Shown piece by piece: positions 1-5,904 of a stretch of 28,848 nt of DNA. This stretch comes from BTQM01 sp036985875 (GTDB lineage Bacteria; Patescibacteriota; Minisyncoccia; Phycocordibacterales; UBA1539). The first letter of the stretch is position 1, and every line of letters starts with the position of its first letter. The position numbers and the translations under genes are program-made. Where the stretch lies: positions 1 through 28,848 of the forward strand of contig BTQM01000004.1 of the NCBI GenBank assembly GCA_036985875.1. The letters are read 5' to 3'. The notes beneath the pieces were generated by a model, which worked only from the letters and a program-made list of their open reading frames with translations, made no database searches and was not told the DNA's origin.

Positions 1-16
1 CCGCAGGGTATTTACC

Positions 17-110
17 TATAATTTCAAGCGAGGAGCATGTGAAAATTTATTTTCACAATGTCCGAGCGATGGGATTATATGTACTCATATATTAACTCCT
101 CGGCTTGAAA
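17..110. repeat. Palindromic repeat copy R1
   Basis: The first 75 nt (17-91) align without gaps to 4649-4723, with about 15 mismatches. An inner hairpin has arms 39-46 and 49-56. The outer arms, 22-35 and 96-110, are near-perfect inverted copies (TTTCAAGC-GAGGAG against its complement with one extra C). The inner stem differs between the copies by paired changes, so the fold appears to be conserved. No coding potential is seen. Confidence 0.75.
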
Positions 111-205
111 GTATGAATGTTTCACCCTGCCTACCGGCAGGTAAGTTCGCTTCACATTCATACTTCGCTCGCTCTACGCCTGCCTGTGCGTTGCACGCAG
201 ACAGG
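109..205. repeat. Nested small hairpins
   Basis: Arms 109-120 and 154-165 are a 12-bp inverted repeat (AAGTATGAATGT and its complement). They enclose a second hairpin, CCTGCC-tacc-GGCAGG, at 126-141. A third imperfect hairpin with CCTG/CAGG ends follows at 179-205. This is non-coding, repeat-like DNA next to R1, and no gene is seen in 1-277. Confidence 0.6.
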
Positions 206-212
206 TCGCTAA

Positions 213-244
213 TAAAAAAGCCCCTGATACGAAGGTCCAGGGGC
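213..244 (-). terminator. Terminator of the 67-aa gene
   Basis: On the minus strand the stem GCCCCTG/CAGGGGC (arms 238-244 and 220-226) is followed by a run of seven T (213-219). It lies about 35 nt after the stop codon of the gene at 278-481. Confidence 0.8.
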
Positions 245-277
245 GAGTGCGGTCAATACGAAAAGCAAAGAGAGGTA

Positions 278-481
278 TTACACCAGAGACACTTGATGAT
301 GTTTACGCCGTATCCTGTGCTGCGGCTTGTCATCAGGAATGACAATCACGGATTTTTGAGAAAGTGAATGAATTTTGCCGGTGCACACGTATCCGGCAAA
401 GGAATATGTTACTGTATCGTCTTTCCGCAACGCGGAACCGCCAATCCGAGATAACTTCTTAAAAAACACTTTGATAGTCAT
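278..481 (-). CDS. Small basic protein, 67 aa, unknown
   Basis: I do not recognise this protein. It is basic, with a C-terminal stretch rich in Lys, Arg and His (DKPQHRIRRKHHQ) that suggests nucleic-acid or ribosome contact; that is inference. The middle, from GSALRKDDTVTYSFAG to KSVIVIPDD, looks like a small beta-rich fold and has no signal peptide or membrane helix. An upstream in-frame ATG would lengthen it to 122 aa, but I chose the ATG at 481 because AAAGGAGGA lies just before it and a good promoter (529-556) lies inside the longer reading frame. The gene is a single transcription unit, divergent from recG and closed by a clear terminator, which supports its being real. Confidence 0.75.
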   Translation of the reverse strand: MTIKVFFKKLSRIGGSALRKDDTVTYSFAGYVCTGKIHSLSQKSVIVIPDDKPQHRIRRKHHQVSLV

Positions 482-528
482 TATTCCTCCTTTATCTATG
501 AGGTTGAAGCCGGTACTACTCTGACGAT

Positions 529-556
529 AGTATATCATAAATAAGTAACTTGTCAA
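529..556 (-). promoter_or_regulatory. Promoter of the 67-aa gene
   Basis: On the minus strand TTGACA (551-556), a 16-bp spacer and TATACT (529-534) form a good sigma70-type promoter. It faces away from recG and would give a leader of about 40 nt carrying the strong ribosome-binding site. Confidence 0.75.
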
Positions 557-581
557 TGAGTGCGGTGGGAAAGATTTAGGA

Positions 582-587
582 TACAAT
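582..587 (+). promoter_or_regulatory. -10 box of recG, leaderless geometry
   Basis: TACAAT ends 6 nt before the recG ATG, so transcription should begin at or next to the start codon. No Shine-Dalgarno sequence is seen and no good -35 box is found 17 bp upstream. Confidence 0.5.
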
Positions 588-593
588 GGTGCG

Positions 594-2798
594 ATGAACT
601 TAAGCTCACCTATTGAAAAGGAGTTTCGTGTGGACAAACGCCACAAGGCGGCGTTTGTCCGACTGGGACTTACGACGCTGCGCGATCTCCTTTATTACTT
701 TCCCGCCCGCTACCACCACATTTCAAACATAAAAAAGATCGCGCATGCGCGTGCGGGCAAAGAAGTGATCCTCTACGGAAGGGTAGTGAGCGCAAAAATG
801 TCGAAAGCGTATCGCAAAAAAATTCCCTTAGCCGAAGCCATTATTGAGGATGGCACCGGTTCCATTAAAGCAGTGTGGTTTCATCAGGCGTACATTGCGA
901 AAAGAATGAAGAAAGGCGACATGGTGAAGCTCGCCGGAAAAGTGACAGAAGGGTCATCCGGCCTCTATCTCGCCAACCCCGAATTTGAGCACGCAAAAGA
1001 GCTTCCCATGGACATTGGGACATTATTCGGCAAAGATACACAGGAAACACTCTCATATCCGGTGTACCCCGAGAGCCGCGGCATCACCTCGCGCTGGCTG
1101 TACCACGCAATGCAGAGGATTCTGGGAAGCGGCGTCATGGAAGAGCTACGCGACCCTCTTCCCAAAGAAATACTAAAGAAATACCGCCTGCCGACATTAC
1201 GCACCGCCCTTGTCTGGGTACATGCTCCCCGCAAAGAAAGCGACGCCCTCGCAGCGCGAAAGCGATTTGCATTTGAGGAGATATTTTTCATTCAATTAGA
1301 GCGGCAAAGAGTGCGGCATGCATACAGGCAAAACCCGACATTCGTAATTGATGTAGAAAAAAAAGAGATTGACAGCTTCCTGAAAAGGTTCCCATTCAAA
1401 CCGACCGGGGCACAAGAGAGTGCTATTACATCTATTGTATCTGACCTAAAGAAAGACACGCCCATGACACGACTCCTAGAAGGAGATGTGGGTTCCGGTA
1501 AAACTCTCGTTGCGGCAGCGACCACCTACGCAACGATCATGACCCGTCCACTAAAGCGCCCGGAGACGCTCGGGCGATCATCCCAAGGGGACGATTCAGC
1601 GCAACGGCAAGATTTTGGCAACCTGCAAGTTGCATATATGGCGCCGACCGAGATTCTGGCAAACCAGCACTTTGAATCTTTCATAGAATATTTTGAACAT
1701 CTCTCCATTAACATTGGGCTTCTTACGGGTTCTGGATGCAAAAAGTTCCCGTCAAAGGTCAATCCGGGGAAAGCAACAAAGATCTCCCGCACACAGCTTT
1801 TAAAGTGGGTGGAAAACGGAGAAATTCCTATTTTGATAGGCACACACGCACTTATTCAAAAAACCGTGCGATTCAAATACCTTGCGTACGTAATAATTGA
1901 CGAACAGCACCGCTTCGGCATAAAACAGCGTATGGAACTTGTACAAAAAGACGGGAAAGTGCCGCACCTGCTCTCCATGACCGCCACCCCCATACCGCGA
2001 ACCTTGGCACTTACCATATACGGCGACCTTGACCTAACCCTTCTTGACGAAATGCCCGCCGGACGCAAGGAAATAATCACCGAGATAGTACCAGTGAAAA
2101 AGCGTGAAGAAGTTTATGAAAAAGTGCGAAAAAAATTGAAAAATGGGCAACAGGCGTATGTCATCTGCCCGCGCATTGAGGAACCCGACCCCGACAAAGC
2201 ATCGGCACTCCGTGTGAAATCGGTGAAAGCGGAGGCGGAGCGCTTAAAAGAAAAAGTGTTTCCAAAATATGAGATTGATGTGCTACATGGGAAAATGAAG
2301 CCGAAAGAAAAAGAGGATGTTATGGGAGAATTCGCCAATCGCAAAACAGATATTTTGGTCGCGACGTCTGTCGTTGAAGTGGGCGTCAATGTCCCCAATG
2401 CAACCACTATCGTCATTGAAGGCGCGGAGCGATTTGGTCTTGCACAACTGCATCAGTTGCGCGGGCGCGTCTTGCGCAGCACCCATCAAGCATATTGTTT
2501 TCTGTTTGCCAACACGAAAACGAAACAATCACTTGGGCGATTAAAAGCACTTACTACCGCAAAAGACGGTTTTAAATTATCAGAGCTTGACTTGGAGCTC
2601 CGCGGCGCAGGGCAACTTACAGGAGAAAAACAATGGGGCATCTCCGATCTCGGAATGGAAGCGATCAAAAACATCAAAATGGTGGAAGCGGCGCGCATCG
2701 AGGCGATCGCAATGATGGAGAAAGATCCTGGACTCAAAGGACATCCTGCCATCAAAGAGCGGCTGTCCGGCACGAAAGCAGATATCCATCTTGAATAA
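594..2798 (+). CDS. recG: ATP-dependent DNA helicase RecG
   Basis: RecG is a superfamily 2 helicase that remodels stalled replication forks and branched recombination intermediates. The N-terminal wedge/OB part covers roughly residues 1-250. Walker A (GDVGSGKT) is near residue 300, the DEQH box (DEQHRFGIKQR) near 435, the motif SMTATPIPRTLA follows, and the motif VI region (QLHQLRGRVLRS) is near 620. At 734 aa it is slightly long, partly because of a hydrophilic insert at about residues 317-341, between the Walker A region and the MAPTEILA motif; the DNA of the insert contains hairpins (1557-1576), as if a palindromic element had gone in without breaking the frame. The start ATG sits 6 nt after TACAAT, so the mRNA is probably leaderless. 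The gene is divergent from the small gene at 278-481. Confidence 0.97.
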   Translation: MNLSSPIEKEFRVDKRHKAAFVRLGLTTLRDLLYYFPARYHHISNIKKIAHARAGKEVILYGRVVSAKMSKAYRKKIPLAEAIIEDGTGSIKAVWFHQAYIAKRMKKGDMVKLAGKVTEGSSGLYLANPEFEHAKELPMDIGTLFGKDTQETLSYPVYPESRGITSRWLYHAMQRILGSGVMEELRDPLPKEILKKYRLPTLRTALVWVHAPRKESDALAARKRFAFEEIFFIQLERQRVRHAYRQNPTFVIDVEKKEIDSFLKRFPFKPTGAQESAITSIVSDLKKDTPMTRLLEGDVGSGKTLVAAATTYATIMTRPLKRPETLGRSSQGDDSAQRQDFGNLQVAYMAPTEILANQHFESFIEYFEHLSINIGLLTGSGCKKFPSKVNPGKATKISRTQLLKWVENGEIPILIGTHALIQKTVRFKYLAYVIIDEQHRFGIKQRMELVQKDGKVPHLLSMTATPIPRTLALTIYGDLDLTLLDEMPAGRKEIITEIVPVKKREEVYEKVRKKLKNGQQAYVICPRIEEPDPDKASALRVKSVKAEAERLKEKVFPKYEIDVLHGKMKPKEKEDVMGEFANRKTDILVATSVVEVGVNVPNATTIVIEGAERFGLAQLHQLRGRVLRSTHQAYCFLFANTKTKQSLGRLKALTTAKDGFKLSELDLELRGAGQLTGEKQWGISDLGMEAIKNIKMVEAARIEAIAMMEKDPGLKGHPAIKERLSGTKADIHLE
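1546..1618 (+). repeat. In-frame palindromic insert in recG
   Basis: This part of recG encodes a polar segment (from RPLKRPETLG to SAQRQDFG) between two conserved helicase motifs. The DNA holds a stem with arms 57-61/63-65 and 69-71/72-76 of the 1500s (CGCCC-g-GAG, loop ACG, CTC-GGGCG), followed by a second short TCCC/GGGA hairpin. RecG family members usually have a short loop here. Confidence 0.5.
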
Positions 2799-2802
2799 CC
2801 CC

Positions 2803-2840
2803 TTTTTCCTCTTCTATCCCGCGGGATAGAAGAGGAAAAA
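2803..2840. terminator. Perfect 38-bp palindrome, two-way terminator
   Basis: Two perfectly complementary 19-nt arms (2803-2821 and 2822-2840) meet without a loop. The arms end in five T and five A, so each strand gives a strong hairpin that finishes in U residues. It lies 5 nt after the recG stop and about 50 nt after the stop of the convergent gene at 2890-4458, so it probably ends both transcripts. Confidence 0.8.
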
Positions 2841-2889
2841 TCTATGTGCCCTGTAAGGGGGGTCAATGTAGTTTTGAATGATCCGCCTA

Positions 2890-4458
2890 CTAATCCCGTG
2901 TTCTTACGTTTACGACACCATCACCGTTGATATCGTATCTCCCTGCGGAGGACTTGAACTCGCCTAAGTCCAGCGAATCAATAACGCCGTCCGCGTTTAC
3001 ATCCGCTATCGCGCAGTTCATGATGGATTTCTTTGCAACGCAGTACTCAATGATCTGTATGTCGGAGAATTCCGAACTGTCAAACAACATCGCCTCAATA
3101 CCGCCCAGTTTAAATCCTAAAGGAATAAAAGGGGATGCCGTGGCAGCAAAAACGCTCTGGTGCATGAAATCTCTAAACGTAAGATCGGCGTTATTGATTG
3201 CCCCGTCGGCATTGAAATCCGCCTGAGCGCACGCTCCCGTGGGCGACTGTGCGAGACAGGAATTAAAAATCGCAAGGTCTTCGTTTCCTCCTCCTTTTCC
3301 GAGATCCGCTACGCCGTCGCGATTTAGGTCATAGACCGCGATCGTGGAGAACGTAATGGCTTTCAACTCGGGCTGAGAGTCGAAATAGCATGTCCCTTCG
3401 TCCGAATCGCAGAAGAAAAGATTACGGTACAGATCATCAAGTTGCACGCGTGTGCCAGATGCGGATCGGTTAATGGCTTTTTTGAAATTATTGAACTCCC
3501 CAATGGAAAACGTGATGTTAGTCGGCGCACATTTCACCGCAAATACAGGTGTGTAAGGCGAAAAGATGAGTTCGTCGACATTGAAGAATAAGCAAGATGT
3601 GATGGGTGGATCGCTTATCTTGCGCAGCGCCACGATAAATAGATCAAGGTCCGAGGAGTCAATCTCATCGTCGTTGTTCAAATCTCCAACATTACATGTG
3701 ATCGGCTCCGTATTAACCTTAAATACGCAAGACGTAACCGCAGAAGTGCCGGCAAACTCAATTACACCGTCACTATTGATGTCATATTTAAGGGACTCCA
3801 GAAACAGCGTAAAATCATCAATATCAATATTCCCGTCGGAATTCAAATCAGAAGTCGCGCATACACCCTCGGCAATCCTTAATAGGCAATCCTGCAAGAT
3901 CGCCAGATCGTTGGAGGGGTCCGAGAGCACAACCGGCGGAAGGACGAACTCTGTGACAGGTGCCGGTGGAGAGATCGGTGCTGGAAGTACATTCGGTGAG
4001 GACGGCAGTATGGAAGGTAGAGTTGAAAGGGGGGGCACTTCGGGAACGGGCGAGAGGGCGGGCGGTGGAACCGATGGTATGTTCAACGTACCGCCAATTA
4101 GATCGGGATTAAGGGTGTAGAGAATAACCCAAGAGGAGAGGGCAAGCAGGAGCCCGAAAAGGGCGTTCTTGATCCTATTCTTTGCATCCTTTTTTGCCGA
4201 CTCACTACCCGCGCCTCCGATGTATTCTATTCCCGCCACCACAAGCATGAGGACCGCAAGAACGCCCGCAACGCCAATCCCTATCGCAAATAATGCACTA
4301 AAGTATTCCGCCAGATTGCCTCCCCCACCAGACGCCTCAACGCTCGGCAGAGGCGCCAGAGGAATATATCCTTGTGCAAGAAGAACGCTTGCCGGTACAA
4401 CACACAAAAACAATAAGATCGTCCATTTCACTATTTTTTTATAGAATTTTGGAAACAT
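2890..4458 (-). CDS. VirB2-like pilin domain fused to dockerin-type calcium repeats
   Basis: Secreted surface protein of 522 aa. From the chosen ATG it shows a signal peptide (about residues 7-29, ending VLLAQG). Next come two hydrophobic helices (about 53-76 and 98-115) around GAGSESAKKDAKNRIKNALF, the pattern of the type IV secretion pilin (TrbC/VirB2-like) family common in Parcubacteria. A proline-rich linker (about 125-180) follows. About 330 residues then carry seven EF-hand-type loops such as DLNSDGNIDIDD, DLNNDDEIDSSD, DFNADGAINNAD and DINGDGVVN, as in dockerin type I domains. The first part should lie in the membrane or pilus and the repeats outside, probably binding Ca2+ and a partner. 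A 5' extension to 4521 is open, but the signal peptide begins properly at 4458; no clear ribosome-binding site is seen. The gene faces recG across a perfect palindrome. The domain fusion is seen directly; the adhesive role is inference. Confidence 0.85.
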   Translation of the reverse strand: MFPKFYKKIVKWTILLFLCVVPASVLLAQGYIPLAPLPSVEASGGGGNLAEYFSALFAIGIGVAGVLAVLMLVVAGIEYIGGAGSESAKKDAKNRIKNALFGLLLALSSWVILYTLNPDLIGGTLNIPSVPPPALSPVPEVPPLSTLPSILPSSPNVLPAPISPPAPVTEFVLPPVVLSDPSNDLAILQDCLLRIAEGVCATSDLNSDGNIDIDDFTLFLESLKYDINSDGVIEFAGTSAVTSCVFKVNTEPITCNVGDLNNDDEIDSSDLDLFIVALRKISDPPITSCLFFNVDELIFSPYTPVFAVKCAPTNITFSIGEFNNFKKAINRSASGTRVQLDDLYRNLFFCDSDEGTCYFDSQPELKAITFSTIAVYDLNRDGVADLGKGGGNEDLAIFNSCLAQSPTGACAQADFNADGAINNADLTFRDFMHQSVFAATASPFIPLGFKLGGIEAMLFDSSEFSDIQIIEYCVAKKSIMNCAIADVNADGVIDSLDLGEFKSSAGRYDINGDGVVNVRTRD

Positions 4459-4615
4459 GCTGGGAATATATTTGTGCACACAGTTGTTACTACATAATAT
4501 CATCAGGTGCACATTGAACAAAGACAGTCGGGTGCCACACTCAAGCGGGAACCGTCATTGACCACTCTTTTTAATTCATGCTATTGTTTTTCTGTTACCC
4601 TACACACCATAAGCC

Positions 4616-4652
4616 CCGCCTCTAGCTCAATGGTTAGAGCACCGAGCTTATA
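4616..4652 (+). pseudogene. 5' half of a split tRNA gene
   Basis: Bases 4623-4652 are identical over 30 nt to 4758-4787 of the intact tRNA-Ile, covering the D arm and the anticodon stem and loop up to CTTATA. The 5' acceptor strand differs (CCGCCTC). The match ends inside the anticodon loop, where repeat R2 begins. The matching 3' half is at 4863-4902. Confidence 0.7.
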
Positions 4653-4723
4653 ATTTCAAGTGAGGAGCACGTGAAAGCTTGCTTTCATGATATCCGAACG
4701 CAGGAATTATATGTATCCATATA
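4649..4723. repeat. Palindromic repeat copy R2
   Basis: This 75-nt copy has the same length as 17-91, with about 80% identity and no gaps. The inner stem is GTGAAAGC/GCTTTCAT here but GTGAAAAT/ATTTTCAC in R1, so two A-T pairs have become G-C pairs on both sides. A second hairpin, AATTATATG/CATATAATT, lies at 4705-4726. The copy starts within the anticodon loop of the split tRNA. Confidence 0.75.
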
Positions 4724-4868
4724 ATTTCAAGTGAGGGTGTGAGAAAACATGGGCGCATAGCTCAATGGTTAGAGCACCGAGCTTATATCTCGGCGGTTCC
4801 AGGTTCGAGTCCTGGTGCGCCCATGTTTTCTCATCAGCCGAACGATGGAATTATATCAAAAGATATGT
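4721..4868. repeat. Palindromic repeat copy R3 with a tRNA in its loop
   Basis: The left part starts TATAATTTCAAGTGAGG like R2. The right part (about 4837-4857) carries CCGAACGATGGAATTATAT, matching the repeat's right part. Between them a 12-bp perfect stem, TGAGAAAACATG (4739-4750) and CATGTTTTCTCA (4822-4833), encloses the intact tRNA-Ile gene, so the tRNA sits where other copies have a 2-nt loop. Confidence 0.65.
4751..4823 (+). tRNA. tRNA-Ile (anticodon UAU)
   Basis: A complete 73-nt cloverleaf is seen: acceptor GGGCGCA/TGCGCCC, D stem GCTC/GAGC, anticodon stem CCGAG/CTCGG with loop CTTATAT, T stem CCAGG/CCTGG with loop TTCGAGT, and discriminator A. CCA is not encoded. The anticodon UAU reads the isoleucine codon AUA directly. 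Most bacteria read AUA with a CAU anticodon modified to lysidine by TilS, so this tRNA suggests a lysidine-free route. The gene lies inside repeat R3, between the two halves of a decayed, related tRNA. Confidence 0.92.
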
Positions 4869-4902
4869 CTCCGCGCTTCCAGGTTCGAGTTCTGGGGAGC
4901 AG
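4863..4902 (+). pseudogene. 3' half of a split tRNA gene
   Basis: The stretch contains TTCCAGGTTCGAGT, identical to the T arm of the intact tRNA (4797-4810), with a similar anticodon-stem strand (CTCCG instead of CTCGG) and a different acceptor strand (GGAGCAG). Joined to 4616-4652, the exons would have one mismatch in the anticodon stem and two C-A mismatches in the acceptor, so the split tRNA looks decayed. Confidence 0.6.
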
Positions 4903-5020
4903 ATTAAGAGTCGGGTTTCATTTTCAATTCCAAAAAACTCAAACGATATATCCAAAAGGGAATACGAAATCTGTAAGATTTGAGTCTTAGTACATGCGGG
5001 AGGGTGACAAAAATATACCC

Positions 5021-5050
5021 TTGACAAAATAGCAAAAAACATATTATACT
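5021..5050 (+). promoter_or_regulatory. Promoter of the beta-barrel gene
   Basis: TTGACA (5021-5026) and TATACT (5045-5050) are separated by 18 bp in an A/T-rich stretch. The leader of about 70 nt ends in AAGGAGGTG before the ATG. Confidence 0.8.
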
Positions 5051-5126
5051 GTTGACCAGATAAAGCACAGTTGTGTATTGTGTTCTTTACATACTCTAAT
5101 GAAAACCCTTTGTAAGGAGGTGCATT

Positions 5127-5828
5127 ATGCGCCAAAAACTACAGGTATTTCTATTGCTTACGTTTATCTCCTACTTATTTGTACTGCCGCAAACGGCGAG
5201 TGCGAAAACGGGCGAGAAAACTACGGAAAATACAACTATTCCAACAAGTGAGATTCCGCTGAAGAAGAAGTGGGACGTGATCGTGGGAGTAGATTACTAC
5301 AAGCTAAGTATCGATCTGGGGCAAAAGGGGTGGAAAAAGAAAGCCATTCCGATTGACTACAGTGGTACGGGACTCAATGTAGAAATTGTTCCCTTTCACG
5401 ACATTTTTGGTTCTAGTGGCTTTGATATTGGTTTTGGGCTGAAATATATCCAAAATGGACATGAAAGCTCAGCTCAAGAATGCCAATTGGAATACTGCAT
5501 ACAAGCGAACAGTAATCTGAAATTTCGTATATTGACGCTCTCTACACTTTTTTATATCCCAATCAGCAGGAGCCAAGGACGACTTGATTTCACCGCGTCT
5601 GCGGGAATAGGACATATATCCTACAAGCTCAATAGAGACGTTACAGACGGAGATGAAAGCGAAAGCGAAGCATTAAGCGACAAAGGCTTTTTCGTACCGC
5701 TGGGAGTTGGATTTAATTTCACACCGCGCAGAAGTAAGTTTTCTTTCCGCGCAGAGTATATGTTGCTCCACAAGAAAGGTGGCAATAAATCAGATATATG
5801 GACACTTGGCGTGAGGTACGGCTTCTAA
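5127..5828 (+). CDS. Secreted beta-barrel-like protein
   Basis: This 233-aa protein has a clear signal peptide (LQVFLLLTFISYLFVLPQTASA, cleavage near residue 26), a short polar linker, then about 190 residues of alternating strands such as WDVIVGVDYYKLSI, FDIGFGLKYI, LRFRILTLSTLFYI-like stretches, FFVPLGVGFNFTP and KFSFRAEYMLL. It ends IWTLGVRYGF; a C-terminal Phe after an alternating strand is the signature of outer-membrane beta-barrels of the OmpA/OMP_b-brl type. The start is firm: AAGGAGG lies just upstream and a consensus promoter precedes it. The gene stands alone and ends at a strong terminator. CPR cells are thought to lack an outer membrane, so either the fold is used differently or the cell envelope, or the gene's origin, is unusual. 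The specific function is unknown; two Cys (in QECQLEYC) may pair. Confidence 0.85.
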   Translation: MRQKLQVFLLLTFISYLFVLPQTASAKTGEKTTENTTIPTSEIPLKKKWDVIVGVDYYKLSIDLGQKGWKKKAIPIDYSGTGLNVEIVPFHDIFGSSGFDIGFGLKYIQNGHESSAQECQLEYCIQANSNLKFRILTLSTLFYIPISRSQGRLDFTASAGIGHISYKLNRDVTDGDESESEALSDKGFFVPLGVGFNFTPRRSKFSFRAEYMLLHKKGGNKSDIWTLGVRYGF

Positions 5829-5850
5829 CGAAGTGCTGCATATCATTAAA

Positions 5851-5878
5851 CAGGCGAGAATTTCTCTCGCCTGTTTTT
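5851..5878 (+). terminator. Terminator after the beta-barrel gene
   Basis: The stem CAGGCGAGA/TCTCGCCTG (5851-5859, 5865-5873) is followed by five T. It lies between convergent genes, and three A before the stem give ftsH, on the other strand, a weaker terminator. Confidence 0.85.
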
Positions 5879-5904
5879 CTATCTTCGCCAAAACCGCGCA
5901 TACC

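Noticed and set aside
113..367. 84-aa plus-strand reading frame
   Set aside because: It runs through repeat hairpins, a terminator and the opposite strand of the 67-aa gene, and has no ribosome-binding site.
3566..4120. 184-aa plus-strand frame
   Set aside because: It is the complement of the pilin-dockerin gene; its Ser/Thr/Gly-rich make-up reflects the Pro-rich linker and repeats on the real strand.
4739..4990. Short frames reading GRIAQWLEHRA
   Set aside because: This is the well-known false translation of a tRNA gene.
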